A DNA stretch of 64,000 nt from a virus. The notes under the pieces are model-generated. The model was not told the DNA's origin, ran no database searches, and worked only from the letters and a program-made list of their open reading frames with translations. A program made the position numbers and the translations under genes. Within the stretch, counting starts at the first letter, position 1; the number at the start of each line of letters is the position of its first letter. The stretch lies in the IMG/VR virus record IMGVR_UViG_3300026118_000019, positions 1 through 64,000 of that record; one strand, given 5' to 3'. This document shows, piece after piece, positions 1 through 7,104 of the stretch.

Positions 1-1
1 C

Positions 2-100
2 AGCGAGCCCAGTGCGCATGTGACCCAGGCCGTGAGTGACGCGCATCGGGAACACCTGCGGCAACAGTTCGTTGCGCAGGGATGCACAGAGGTTAAATGA
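2..100 (+). CDS. C-terminal end of an unknown phage protein (partial)
   Basis: An open frame enters from the left edge and ends at TGA 98-100. Only 32 residues are visible. They are hydrophilic and end in the residues CTEVK. The stop overlaps the ATG of the next small gene (ATGA), which suggests translational coupling. No function can be assigned from this fragment, and the true start lies outside the window. Confidence 0.5.
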   Translation, partial: SEPSAHVTQAVSDAHREHLRQQFVAQGCTEVK

Positions 101-216
101 CTCCGCTGATTATCTTCGTGGTCGTCGCGGTGCTGGTGAAGCTGGCGCGGCGCGGACGCGAGGTGGAGGCTCGGAAGAAAGAGATTGCGCGGCCCGTGTC
201 ACCCTCGGCACAATGA
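97..216 (+). CDS. Small single-pass membrane protein, 39 aa
   Basis: The ATG at 97 overlaps the stop of the upstream frame, and the reading frame ends with TGA 214-216. The product starts with MTPLIIFVVVAVLVKLA, one hydrophobic helix. It continues with a highly charged tail rich in Arg, Glu and Lys, so the tail should face the cytoplasm. Tiny one-helix proteins like this are common in phage early and lysis regions, but no family is recognised. The ATGA coupling is the main argument that it is translated. Confidence 0.5.
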   Translation: MTPLIIFVVVAVLVKLARRGREVEARKKEIARPVSPSAQ

Positions 217-249
217 AAGGATGACTGGCGAGGCATTAGACGATCACTT

Positions 250-278
250 TTCAGTCGGGGTGGGCCGCGCAGTATAAT
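250..278 (+). promoter_or_regulatory. Putative sigma70-type promoter for the NAD salvage genes
   Basis: A perfect TATAAT lies at 273-278. A weak -35 (TTCAGT, 250-255, 3 of 6 matches) lies 17 bp upstream. It is followed after 49 bp by the ATG of the NadM-Nudix gene with its GGAGG ribosome site at 316-320. It is the only good promoter-like site in the gap 217-327. Confidence 0.5.
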
Positions 279-327
279 TGACACAGCTGACAACCAAATC
301 CGCAACGCTAAGTCTGGAGGTTTACAG

Positions 328-1332
328 ATGCCGAAGACCAGCGATGTGGGCGTTATCGTGGGCCGGTTCCAGGTCCACCAATTCCACGACGCTCACCTCG
401 AACTAATCAATTCGATTTACACTACCCACAAACACACGGTGTTCGTCCTGGGCTTGAGCCAGGCGCGTGTGTCCACGCGCAACCCCCTCGACTTCGAAGC
501 GCGCAAGCAGTTGGTGCTGGCCACCTTCCCGCTGGCCACCGTGTTCTATCTCAAAGACGAGCCGTCGGACGAAGGCTGGTCGACCAAGCTGGATGCGATG
601 CTGGCCGATTACGTCACACCTGCGCAGACGGTGTGTCTGTATGGCGGGCGCGATTCGTTCGTGAGCCACTACAAGGGGCGCTACCCGGTAGAGATTCTCG
701 AACCGCGCGTCTATGTCAGCGGCACTGAGCTGCGCAGGACGATTGCGAAGAGCGTGAAGGGCAGTGAAGACTTTCGCGCGGGCGTTATTTGGGCTGCGTC
801 GAATGGCTACCCCAAGGTGTTCCCGACAGTTGATATTGGCATCTATCGCAACATTGACGCACCGGACGATGGCTTTTCTGACCCAGCACGGTTACCTGTG
901 GCTCGTCGAGAATGGCTCCTCGTGCGAAAGCCGACCGAGAAGTTGTGGCGATTCTGCGGGGGATTCGTGGCTCCGACCGATGTGTCCCTCGAAGCCGCTG
1001 CAACACGTGAAGCGCTCGAAGAGACGGGCGTGACAATTGGGGTGCCGCAATACCAATGGTCAGGGCTCATCGATGATTGGCGTTATCGAGGTGAGGCCGA
1101 CAAGATCATGACGACGTTGTTCACTGCACCGTATGTCTACGGGCCAGTGCGCCCGGCCGACGATGTGTCAGAAGCGCAGTGGTTCAATGCTGGATTGATT
1201 GAGGCGGCTGTCGACCCAGGCATGCTGGATCGCCTGGTGCCGGAGCACCGCCCGTTATGGAAAGAGCTGGTGCGTGCCAGGCTGGTGAACGCCGTGGTGA
1301 CCGACCGTCTGGTGAAGGAGGTGACCAAGTGA
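328..1332 (+). CDS. nadM: Bifunctional NMN adenylyltransferase / Nudix hydrolase
   Basis: The protein has 334 residues. Its N-terminal half is a nucleotidyltransferase of the NadM type, with the signature GRFQVHQFHDAHL near residue 12 (the GRFQPxHxGH motif of the family). This half should join NMN and ATP to give NAD+. The C-terminal half carries a Nudix box ending in REALEETGV near residues 226-234. The first Glu of the canonical box is not conserved, while the catalytic REUxEExGU part is intact. NadM-Nudix fusions are known in bacteria and phages. A GGAGG site lies 7 nt before the ATG. The gene overlaps nadV by 4 nt, so the two enzymes are probably made together. Confidence 0.92.
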   Translation: MPKTSDVGVIVGRFQVHQFHDAHLELINSIYTTHKHTVFVLGLSQARVSTRNPLDFEARKQLVLATFPLATVFYLKDEPSDEGWSTKLDAMLADYVTPAQTVCLYGGRDSFVSHYKGRYPVEILEPRVYVSGTELRRTIAKSVKGSEDFRAGVIWAASNGYPKVFPTVDIGIYRNIDAPDDGFSDPARLPVARREWLLVRKPTEKLWRFCGGFVAPTDVSLEAAATREALEETGVTIGVPQYQWSGLIDDWRYRGEADKIMTTLFTAPYVYGPVRPADDVSEAQWFNAGLIEAAVDPGMLDRLVPEHRPLWKELVRARLVNAVVTDRLVKEVTK

Positions 1333-2801
1333 GACGCAACTTCATCACCAAAACAGATTCCTACAAGTGGACGCACCACGACATGTTGCCCGTGGGCACA
1401 ACGCGCGTGTATTCGTATCTCGAATCACGCGTGGGGGCTGAGCACGAGCTGACGCTGTGGTTCGGGCTGCAATACTACCTGAAAGAATATCTCGAAGGCG
1501 TGGTCGTCACCGCTGAGGATATCGCCGAGGCCAAGGCATTGCACGCGTGGCACCTGCATGGACCGAAGTTCAACGAGGCGGGGTGGCAGCACATTCTGAA
1601 CAAGCACGGCGGACGTTTACCGCTGCGTATCTTGGCCGCGCCAGAAGGATTGTTGATTCCCAGCGGCAATGTGATTATGACGATTGAGAACACCGACCCG
1701 GCGGTGCCCTGGCTGACTAATGCCGTCGAGTCGTTGCTGCTGAAAGTGTGGTATCCGACCACAGTGGCCACCCGGTCATGGGCCACCAAGCAGGATATCT
1801 TGGCGTCACTCGCCAGGACCGGCGGAGAGCCAGCGATGGCTGACTACATGCTGCACGACTTCGGTTATCGAGGCGTCAGCTCAGAAGAGAGCGCGCAAAT
1901 TGGCGGCGCGGCGCACGTCGTGAATTTCAAAGGCACCGACACCTTGGAAGCGCTGCGATTTCTGCAATACTACTATGGGGCCGGGACTGGATTCGCTGAC
2001 AGTGTCGCGGCTTCAGAGCATTCCGTCATGACGTCGTTGGGCACCACAGGCGAGTTGGGCCATGCCTTACATTTAATCGCGGCGCACCCTAATCAGATTC
2101 TGTCGTTGGTGGCCGACTCGTATGACTATTATCGGTTCGTCGAGAAGATGATTGACTCGAAGGAAATTGTCGACCGTTATCATACACAGCTGGTGCTGCG
2201 CCCAGACTCGACCACCACGAACCATCCGACACCAGAAGGCGTGGTCGCATGGACCTTGCACCGACTCGCCGACCGACTAGGGTCAACACAGACTGTCACT
2301 GGTCATCGCGTGGTGCCGTATAAAACGCTGTGGGGCGATGGGCTCGACCCCGCAGAGATTCGAAAGATTCTCTCGGTCGTCGAGACTGAAGGCTTCGCTA
2401 CGCAGAACCTGGTCTTCGGTATGGGCGGCGGATTGCTTCAGAAGGTGAATCGTGACACCGAACGATTTGCGTTGAAATCGTCAGCGCAAGAGCGTGACAA
2501 TGTGTGGCACGCGATTAACAAGATCCCGATGCAGCATGACAAAGCCTCGAAGTCGGGGCGACTTCAGCTGGTGCGCTCGTGGGTGGGGAATCAGTGGAGT
2601 TTCCGCACGGGGCCGGAAGATACGCGAGCGTGGACCTGGGATGATAAAGTGTTGGTGCCCGTGTTCGAGAATGGCATGGTGCTGCGCCAGGAGTTGTTCA
2701 GCGCCATCAAAGCCAGGCCAGTGTTGAAGGCCAAGTGGATCAACGAGCATGAACCGACAACGGCAATGGCAGCTGGCACGGCGAGCGCTGGGGCTGTGTG
2801 A
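1329..2801 (+). CDS. nadV: Nicotinamide phosphoribosyltransferase (NAMPT/NadV)
   Basis: The frame is open from 1257, but I choose the GTG at 1329. It overlaps the nadM stop (GTGA) and has a strong GAAGGAGGTG site just upstream, giving 490 residues, normal for NAMPT. The sequence starts with RRNFITKTDSYKWTHH, typical of the NadV N-terminus. It contains the family stretches HDFGYRGVSS and GTDT (near residues 175 and 200), LVADSYDYY and VLRPDS. It converts nicotinamide and PRPP to NMN. Together with NadM-Nudix it makes a complete nicotinamide-to-NAD+ route, matching the phage NARP2-type pathway that rebuilds NAD+ after host immune depletion. Confidence 0.93.
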   Translation: MRRNFITKTDSYKWTHHDMLPVGTTRVYSYLESRVGAEHELTLWFGLQYYLKEYLEGVVVTAEDIAEAKALHAWHLHGPKFNEAGWQHILNKHGGRLPLRILAAPEGLLIPSGNVIMTIENTDPAVPWLTNAVESLLLKVWYPTTVATRSWATKQDILASLARTGGEPAMADYMLHDFGYRGVSSEESAQIGGAAHVVNFKGTDTLEALRFLQYYYGAGTGFADSVAASEHSVMTSLGTTGELGHALHLIAAHPNQILSLVADSYDYYRFVEKMIDSKEIVDRYHTQLVLRPDSTTTNHPTPEGVVAWTLHRLADRLGSTQTVTGHRVVPYKTLWGDGLDPAEIRKILSVVETEGFATQNLVFGMGGGLLQKVNRDTERFALKSSAQERDNVWHAINKIPMQHDKASKSGRLQLVRSWVGNQWSFRTGPEDTRAWTWDDKVLVPVFENGMVLRQELFSAIKARPVLKAKWINEHEPTTAMAAGTASAGAV

Positions 2802-2964
2802 ACGGTGCGGCCTGCGGCCGTGTTGGATGTATCAGACCCTGGCCGGGGTGGTGAAGCAATCGCCCCATTGCCAGGAATGCGCGGAGAATCGGCGGAAGCA
2901 GCGGCACAAGAAGTTGGGCTGTCAATTGGCCTACACCCCCAAACATGGGGCTGTTGCATCCTAG
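2749..2964 (+). CDS. Small zinc-ribbon protein, 71 aa
   Basis: The frame starts inside the end of nadV (53-nt overlap) and ends at 2964. Two Cys pairs, CERC near residue 17 and CQEC near residue 42, sit 22 residues apart and probably bind one zinc. The rest is basic (ENRRKQRHKKLG), so it may bind nucleic acid. Similar Cys-pair proteins recur in this genome at 13272, 17302 and 60125. The start has no clear ribosome site, so translation may be coupled to nadV. The function is unknown. Confidence 0.6.
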   Translation: MNRQRQWQLARRALGLCERCGLRPCWMYQTLAGVVKQSPHCQECAENRRKQRHKKLGCQLAYTPKHGAVAS

Positions 2965-2982
2965 ATTCGACTGTCGTATACT
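2954..2982 (+). promoter_or_regulatory. Promoter for the tRNA array
   Basis: TTGCAT (2954-2959), a 17-bp spacer and TATACT (2977-2982) form a good sigma70-type promoter. It starts within the last codons of the preceding zinc-ribbon gene, and its transcripts would begin near 2990, just ahead of the tRNA cluster. Confidence 0.65.
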
Positions 2983-3012
2983 CAGGGCTGGCTATGACCC
3001 AACGACTTCGCC

Positions 3013-3070
3013 GCTTATCGCTATCTAGCTCAGCGCAGTATTTGCGCTCACGCTCGTATAGTCGATAAGC
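3013..3070 (+). other. Structured leader element ahead of the tRNA array
   Basis: GCTTATCGCTAT at 3013-3024 can pair with 3058-3070 with one bulged T, giving a 12-bp closing stem. Inside it AGCGCA (3032-3037) and TGCGCT (3043-3048) form a second perfect 6-bp hairpin. It sits between the promoter and the first tRNA. It may be a processing signal or a degenerate tRNA-like fold; the sequence TAGCTCAG inside resembles a tRNA D-arm. No CCA end is present. Confidence 0.4.
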
Positions 3071-3075
3071 AGTGC

Positions 3076-3165
3076 GGAGGAGTTGGGCACAGTCGGCAAG
3101 CCTGCTGGTCCCGAAAACCGGCGTCCTAACCAGACTTGGGAGTTCGACCCTCCCCTCCTCCGCCA
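3076..3165 (+). tRNA. tRNA-Ser(CGA)
   Basis: Acceptor GGAGGAG (3076-3082) pairs with CTCCTCC (3155-3161), followed by G and an encoded CCA. The anticodon stem CTGGT/ACCGG closes the loop CCCGAAA, giving anticodon CGA; position 33 is C instead of the near-universal T. The variable arm is about 16 nt, as in class II tRNA-Ser. The T-arm is GGGAG-TTCGACC-CTCCC. Confidence 0.85.
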
Positions 3166-3195
3166 AACAATTGAATAGGTAAAGGGTGCACGCCG

Positions 3196-3348
3196 ATGCT
3201 CCTGACCATCCTCGTCATTATCCTGATTCTCTGGCTCCTTGGCGCGGTTGGTGGCGTGGGCGGCAATGCCGTGCACCTGCTGCTAGTCGTGGTGGTGGTT
3301 CTTGTGCTCATCAGCCTGTTGGGTGGTGGGGGCATTCATATTCGGTGA
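3196..3348 (+). CDS. Small two-helix membrane protein, lmo0937-like, 50 aa
   Basis: ATG 3196 to TGA 3346-3348 encodes a 50-residue protein. It has two hydrophobic segments, MLLTILVIILILWLLG and HLLLVVVVVLVLISLL, joined by a Gly-rich turn. This pattern matches the widespread lmo0937/DUF5670 small membrane protein family of unknown function. The gene lies inside the tRNA array and its stop is one base before tRNA-Leu(TAA). The ribosome site is weak (AAAGGGTG, 15 to 8 nt before the ATG). Confidence 0.6.
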   Translation: MLLTILVIILILWLLGAVGGVGGNAVHLLLVVVVVLVLISLLGGGGIHIR

Positions 3349-3349
3349 T

Positions 3350-3437
3350 GGCCTTGTGGCGGAACTTGGCAGACGCGCTGGCCTTAAAACCCGGTGCTGC
3401 AAAAAGCGTGTGGGTTCGACTCCCACCAGGGCCACCA
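3350..3437 (+). tRNA. tRNA-Leu(TAA)
   Basis: Acceptor GGCCTTG pairs with CAGGGCC (one G-T), followed by A and CCA. The loop CTTAAAA gives anticodon TAA. The variable arm is long (class II), and the T-arm is GTGGG-TTCGACT-CCCAC. The last anticodon-stem pair (31-39) is a C-C mismatch. Confidence 0.88.
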
Positions 3438-3443
3438 AGATTT

Positions 3444-3530
3444 GCGCTCGTGGCGGAATGGCAGACGCGATGGCTTCAAACACCGTCGTCCTTTTTGGGC
3501 ATCCCGGTTCAAGTCCGGGCGGGCGCACCA
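3444..3530 (+). tRNA. tRNA-Leu(CAA)
   Basis: Acceptor GCGCTCG pairs with CGGGCGC (one T-G), followed by A and CCA. With stem ATGGC/ACCGT the loop is TTCAAAC and the anticodon CAA. As in the preceding tRNA, pair 31-39 is mismatched (C-A). The long variable arm is class II, and the T-arm is CCCGG-TTCAAGT-CCGGG. It lies six bases after tRNA-Leu(TAA). Confidence 0.85.
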
Positions 3531-3636
3531 ACTTCGCCGTCTCCCGGTGAACATTGACAGATGGCTCTGCCCAGTGTCCACCGTTCACTGGTGAAGCGCT
3601 GTCCCTAACACCAGCGTGTGAGACGGTTCGTTTTGT
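3531..3636 (+). other. Spacer in the tRNA array with short palindromes
   Basis: No gene is visible in these 106 bases. CCGTCTC near 3537 and GAGACGG near 3620 are inverted repeats about 80 bp apart. TTCACTGGTGAA (about 3584-3595) is a near-palindrome. TTGACA at about 3554 has no matching -10. The spacer may fold and aid tRNA processing. Confidence 0.3.
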
Positions 3637-3713
3637 CGGCCTGTAGGAGAACTGGCATATCCACCAGCCCGAGGCGCTGGCTTTTGTGGGTTCGACTCCC
3701 ACCAGGCCGACCA
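3637..3713 (+). tRNA. tRNA with anticodon GAG (nominally Leu), class I body
   Basis: Acceptor CGGCCTG pairs with CAGGCCG, followed by A and CCA. The anticodon stem CCAGC/GCTGG is perfect and closes the loop CCGAGGC, so positions 34-36 read GAG. Position 33 is C rather than T. The variable loop is only CTTTT, so the molecule lacks the long arm of a normal tRNA-Leu. It is clearly tRNA-shaped, but its charging identity is uncertain. Confidence 0.7.
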
Positions 3714-3720
3714 GTTTTTC

Positions 3721-3810
3721 GGTGACGTATACCCGTATGGAGCGGGGGCTGCCTGTAGAGCAGTCGTGGCGATGAGCCTACTGTAGGTTCGATTCCTACC
3801 GGCACCACCA
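3721..3810 (+). tRNA. tRNA-Tyr(GTA)
   Basis: Acceptor GGTGACG pairs with CGGCACC with one A-G mismatch, followed by A and CCA. Anticodon stem GCTGC/GCAGT closes the loop CTGTAGA, giving anticodon GTA. The long variable arm is typical of bacterial tRNA-Tyr. The T-arm is GTAGG-TTCGATT-CCTAC. Confidence 0.85.
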
Positions 3811-3860
3811 GTTAGCGACGCGCGACCGTCCATGATCCGTGCCTCGAAAGGAGGTGGGTC

Positions 3861-3929
3861 ATGGATTTCATGTTGTGGTTGATTTCGCTGTTCGAGCCGA
3901 GTCAGTCGACAGTCGTCATCCTCGACTAG
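3861..3929 (+). CDS. Possible 22-aa peptide with a perfect ribosome site
   Basis: AAAGGAGGTG lies just before ATG 3861, and the frame ends at TAG 3927-3929. The peptide begins MDFMLWLISLFEP, a short hydrophobic stretch. It sits between tRNA genes in a GC-rich gap. The ribosome site is among the best in the window, which argues for translation, but a peptide this short could be chance. No family is known to me. Confidence 0.35.
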   Translation: MDFMLWLISLFEPSQSTVVILD

Positions 3930-3982
3930 GTCGCGTGTGAGACACCGCGCCCGCCCGGTGCGCCGGGGCGGGAGAGTTTCGA

Positions 3983-4058
3983 CCGGGCGTAGCAAAATGG
4001 CAAAGCGCCTCGCTCAGAACGAGGAATTATCGGGGTTCGAGTCCCCGCGCCCGGACCA
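3983..4058 (+). tRNA. tRNA with anticodon CAG (nominally Leu), class I body
   Basis: Acceptor CCGGGCG pairs with CGCCCGG, followed by A and CCA. The perfect anticodon stem CCTCG/CGAGG closes the loop CTCAGAA with anticodon CAG. The variable loop is short (AATTAT), unlike normal tRNA-Leu, and the D-stem is weak. The T-arm is CGGGG-TTCGAGT-CCCCG. This is the second class I molecule with a Leu anticodon in the array. Confidence 0.75.
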
Positions 4059-4061
4059 TAT

Positions 4062-4135
4062 TGTCACGTCGTCCAATGGTAGGACGGCAGGCTTTGACCC
4101 TGCAAATGCTGGTTCGAATCCAGCCGTGGCAGCCA
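4062..4135 (+). tRNA. tRNA-Gln(TTG)
   Basis: Acceptor TGTCACG pairs with CGTGGCA, followed by discriminator G and CCA. Stem GCAGG/CCTGC closes the loop CTTTGAC, giving anticodon TTG. The T-arm is GCTGG-TTCGAAT-CCAGC. Confidence 0.9.
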
Positions 4136-4140
4136 AGCTC

Positions 4141-4225
4141 GGAGAGTTCGGATAACGGTATTCCACCGGTTTGCTAAACCGGCGTCCTCACGGGCATGTG
4201 GGTTCGAATCCCACACTCTCCGCCA
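4141..4225 (+). tRNA. tRNA-Ser(GCT)
   Basis: Acceptor GGAGAGT pairs with ACTCTCC, followed by G and CCA. Stem CCGGT/ACCGG closes the loop TTGCTAA, giving anticodon GCT. The variable arm is long, as expected for tRNA-Ser. It closes the array. Confidence 0.9.
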
Positions 4226-4268
4226 AATTTACTAGCGCACGCGCGGATTCCCTGTCACCGTCATTGGT

Positions 4269-5585
4269 ATGTCCACTAATGACGATATCCGCATCCAGCT
4301 GAATCAAGCCAAAGTCAACATTGACGCGGCCCTGGCCTTGCTGCCGAGCGGCGCTGCGCCCATCACCATCGGTCCCAGCGACAATCTGCAATCCATTCTC
4401 AGCACCGCACCTGCGGGATCGATTGTGAAAATGGACCCGCTGTTCGTGCTCGAATCGGATCTAGTGTTAGTGAAGCCGGTCACACTCATAACCTCGATTG
4501 ACCCAGGGTCAGCACGAGTTTCATCGTCTCTGAAAGGGGCCACACTACGTGGTGCACTCACTAGCACGGCGTCAGACGTCTCGTTGATTGGCCTGCGGCT
4601 CGAAGGCAAAGTGTCTGGTTCAACGATTGTGACCACGAGCCCGCGCATGGTGATTGACCGATGTGTGGTGTTGGGCAGCGCTCAGGGCCAACACCGAGGG
4701 ATTCGTGCGGACAGCGACACCGTGAGCATCACACGCAGTTCGATTAGCAATATCTGGTATTCGGCCGATTCGCAGGCCATTGCCGGGTGGGATGGATGCA
4801 AGCACCTCACGGTTGACGACTGCTATCTCGAAGCGAGCGGGGAGAATGTGCTGTTCGGGGGCGCGGACAGTGTGACCGCCGCAGGCATTCCACAGGACAT
4901 TTCGATCAACAACTGCACGATGTTCAAACCGCTATCGTGGATTGGCAAAGCCGGGCTGACCGCGAAGAATCTCTTTGAGACCAAGAGTGTGCAGCGCTTG
5001 CATGTGACCAATTGTCGGATGGAAAACTCGTGGGTGAATGGCCAAACCGGTTACGCCATGTTGATTAACGTGCGCAACCAAGATGGGAAAGCGCCCTGGT
5101 CGGTGGTAGAAGACGTCACGATTGAAGACTGCACGTTCAACAACACTACGAATGGCATCGAAATCCTCGGGCGTGATTACACCAATCCGTCAGGCGTCAT
5201 GGACCGCGTCACGATTCGCCGTTGCACATTCACGAACATCGGCACGACCTGGTCCGGTGGCGCGGCAGGCGGTCGGCAAATCTTTATTACCGGAGGCCCG
5301 CGCAACCTCACGCTGGACCACATTTCCTTCGCAGGCAAGATTGAGCCCGAAGGCACCGCCATGAGCTTCGACACGCCAGAGTATCCGCTGGTGAATCTGC
5401 GCGTGAGCGATTGCCGCTTCCTCGAAGGCTTCTATGGCATCCACGGCACCGGAGCCCCGTCGTTAGGCAAAGCCGTGCTCGACCTGTATGCGCCTGGCTA
5501 CATCTGGCAAGGCAACACCATTGTCAAGGGCACGAACACCGTGCAGTATCCAATCGCGTATCCGACCGGCACAACTGTCATCTAA
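4269..5585 (+). CDS. Right-handed beta-helix (pectate-lyase-like) phage protein
   Basis: The protein has 438 residues. The first 50 form a short helical or linker part. From about residue 50 the sequence shows repeated short strands with regular Val, Ile, Asp and Asn positions (for example DVSLIGLRLEG, VEDVTIEDCTF, MDRVTIRRCTF), typical of right-handed beta-helix proteins. Such folds occur in tailspikes and polysaccharide-degrading enzymes. No catalytic triad can be assigned by eye. It lies between the tRNA array and the packaging genes, apart from the tail genes. The ATG has no strong ribosome site. Confidence 0.7.
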   Translation: MSTNDDIRIQLNQAKVNIDAALALLPSGAAPITIGPSDNLQSILSTAPAGSIVKMDPLFVLESDLVLVKPVTLITSIDPGSARVSSSLKGATLRGALTSTASDVSLIGLRLEGKVSGSTIVTTSPRMVIDRCVVLGSAQGQHRGIRADSDTVSITRSSISNIWYSADSQAIAGWDGCKHLTVDDCYLEASGENVLFGGADSVTAAGIPQDISINNCTMFKPLSWIGKAGLTAKNLFETKSVQRLHVTNCRMENSWVNGQTGYAMLINVRNQDGKAPWSVVEDVTIEDCTFNNTTNGIEILGRDYTNPSGVMDRVTIRRCTFTNIGTTWSGGAAGGRQIFITGGPRNLTLDHISFAGKIEPEGTAMSFDTPEYPLVNLRVSDCRFLEGFYGIHGTGAPSLGKAVLDLYAPGYIWQGNTIVKGTNTVQYPIAYPTGTTVI

Positions 5586-5658
5586 CGGACAGTTCTAATT
5601 ATTTTCGTCCAACCGAGCGCAGTGCTTTACTACACGCGAATTTCGCGCTAGCGTTGCT

Positions 5659-5671
5659 CCTGACCTGACCC
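5659..5671 (+). repeat. CTGACC intergenic motif, copy 1
   Basis: CCTGACCTGACCC lies in the 124-bp gap before the ParB-like gene. A small palindrome, CGCGAATTTCGCG, lies just upstream near 5635-5650. Apart from these, the gap 5586-5709 shows nothing. Ten related copies occur at other gene boundaries. Confidence 0.55.
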
Positions 5672-5709
5672 ACAACAGGTAGACATGGGACGGCGTTAGG
5701 TCACCTAAC

Positions 5710-6216
5710 ATGCAGTGGCAAAATCGGATTGTCGGTGAAGGTGAGAAGCCTGCGGCGCAGTTTCTCGCCCATCCGTTGAATTGGCGCATCCACCCAACCG
5801 CGCAACAGGCCGTGCTCGAAGCGCTCCTGGCCCGGATTGGCTGGGTTCAGCGGGTGGTCGAGAACCGGCGCACCGGCTACGTGCTCGACGGGCACCTTCG
5901 CGTCCAATTGGCGCTCAAAGCGGGTGACAGCACACCAATTCCCTACCTGCTGGTCGACGTCAGTCCCGAAGAAGAGCAGACGCTGCTGGCCGTCCTGGAC
6001 CCGGTGAGCGCGCTCGCCGAGGCGGACAAAGAACAGCTGGGCACGTTACTCAAAGCCATTCAAGCCGAAGACGCGGCGGTGGCCAACCTGCTCAAAGACC
6101 TGGCGCTGACCGCGATTCCTCCCCAAGACACCGTGAGTTTCACGATAGAAGATCGCCCCACATGTCCGACGTGTGGCCAGAAGCTCAAGAAGGGCACCGC
6201 TGTGTCGCGTGACTGA
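5710..6216 (+). CDS. ParB-like nuclease-fold protein with a C-terminal Cys pair
   Basis: The protein has 168 residues. The segment QFLAHPLNWRIHP followed by GWVQRVVENRRTGYVLDGH matches the ParB/Srx-like N-terminal fold, in which a conserved DGH or GxxR loop binds nucleotide or DNA. The tail ends with CPTCGQ, half of a zinc ribbon. Proteins of this type commonly lie just upstream of terminase genes in phages and are thought to act in DNA packaging or nicking. The next gene starts within its last codons. Confidence 0.75.
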   Translation: MQWQNRIVGEGEKPAAQFLAHPLNWRIHPTAQQAVLEALLARIGWVQRVVENRRTGYVLDGHLRVQLALKAGDSTPIPYLLVDVSPEEEQTLLAVLDPVSALAEADKEQLGTLLKAIQAEDAAVANLLKDLALTAIPPQDTVSFTIEDRPTCPTCGQKLKKGTAVSRD

Positions 6217-6919
6217 CGAGCAGACGCCCAAAGACCCGCCTAACGCGCCGTCAGGTAACGGTGACGTTACCCCCACGATTGCGACCCCTAATTCGTCTAC
6301 GCCCAGCAAAGGGATTCTCGTCGATTTTGCGAGTCGTGAGCGCAGCGATGGGGATGGGAAGTCGTCGCAACCAGTAGCGCACGCACCAGTTCCTACTGAG
6401 ACCTCCACCAAACCGAAGCACACCAATCATGAATTACGTCATCTCCGGGAACAGCGGCGACGCCAAGCGTATACCCTCTGGCTCCAAAATATCCCCCTCC
6501 GCGAAATCGGGCGGCATCTAGGAGTTAGCGCCAAAACCGTCTGGTATGACATTGAAGCCTATCGCCTCAGCGAACACCGCACCCACGCCGTTCCCCTCGA
6601 ACGCCGGAGAGACAAACTCGTCGAGCAACACGCCATTAACCAACGCGGCCTCTTCGAGCTGGCCACCAACGCCCCCAGCGCCACCGCCCGCGTGATGGCC
6701 CGATCCGAGCTGACCAAGTCCTTTGGCGAAGTCGCCAAACTTCTTGGGGCGCACGCCCCAGTAAAGATCACGAGCACCAATGCGGAAGGCACCGCCTGGG
6801 CACCGTTGGTCGTGACGATGCTGAGCGAGCGCTTCAGCGTCGAGGAGCTACGCGTGCTGGAACGTGCCGCCAAGTTGAAGCTGTTGCCCCAGGCGGAAGT
6901 GATTGAGCACAAAGACTAA
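6209..6919 (+). CDS. terS: Terminase small subunit-like HTH protein
   Basis: I place the start at GTG 6209, which overlaps the upstream stop; an in-frame ATG at 6173 would overlap more. The product has 236 residues. A disordered, Thr/Pro-rich N-terminus of about 70 residues precedes a helix-turn-helix with the core IPLREIGRHLGVSAKTVWYDI. A helical C-terminus follows. HTH proteins in this position bind packaging sites and recruit the large terminase. The large subunit follows at 8626 after a short interruption. The functional call rests on HTH and position only. Confidence 0.6.
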   Translation: MTDEQTPKDPPNAPSGNGDVTPTIATPNSSTPSKGILVDFASRERSDGDGKSSQPVAHAPVPTETSTKPKHTNHELRHLREQRRRQAYTLWLQNIPLREIGRHLGVSAKTVWYDIEAYRLSEHRTHAVPLERRRDKLVEQHAINQRGLFELATNAPSATARVMARSELTKSFGEVAKLLGAHAPVKITSTNAEGTAWAPLVVTMLSERFSVEELRVLERAAKLKLLPQAEVIEHKD

Positions 6920-7104
6920 TGCGCACACCTCTTTCTCCCAACGAAGCGCCACGTGAAGACGACGGCCAGGTGCCCGAGGCGAAAGCGATTCAGCGTGCCG
7001 AGGCGCAGGCGGAGAACGCTGCCTCTTACGCGTATGAGCCGGAGCGGCGGGTCGGGGTAAAAGACCGCAGGGTCACTGGTAACAATCGCAAGCAGGGAAC
7101 ATAG
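6919..7104 (+). CDS. Small hydrophilic protein, 61 aa
   Basis: The ATG at 6919 overlaps the preceding stop (TAATG). The protein is rich in Glu, Arg and Ala, with no Cys and no hydrophobic segment, and is likely disordered. It ends with RRVTGNNRKQGT. It is not recognised. The gap 7105-7181 holds no further gene. Confidence 0.5.
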   Translation: MRTPLSPNEAPREDDGQVPEAKAIQRAEAQAENAASYAYEPERRVGVKDRRVTGNNRKQGT

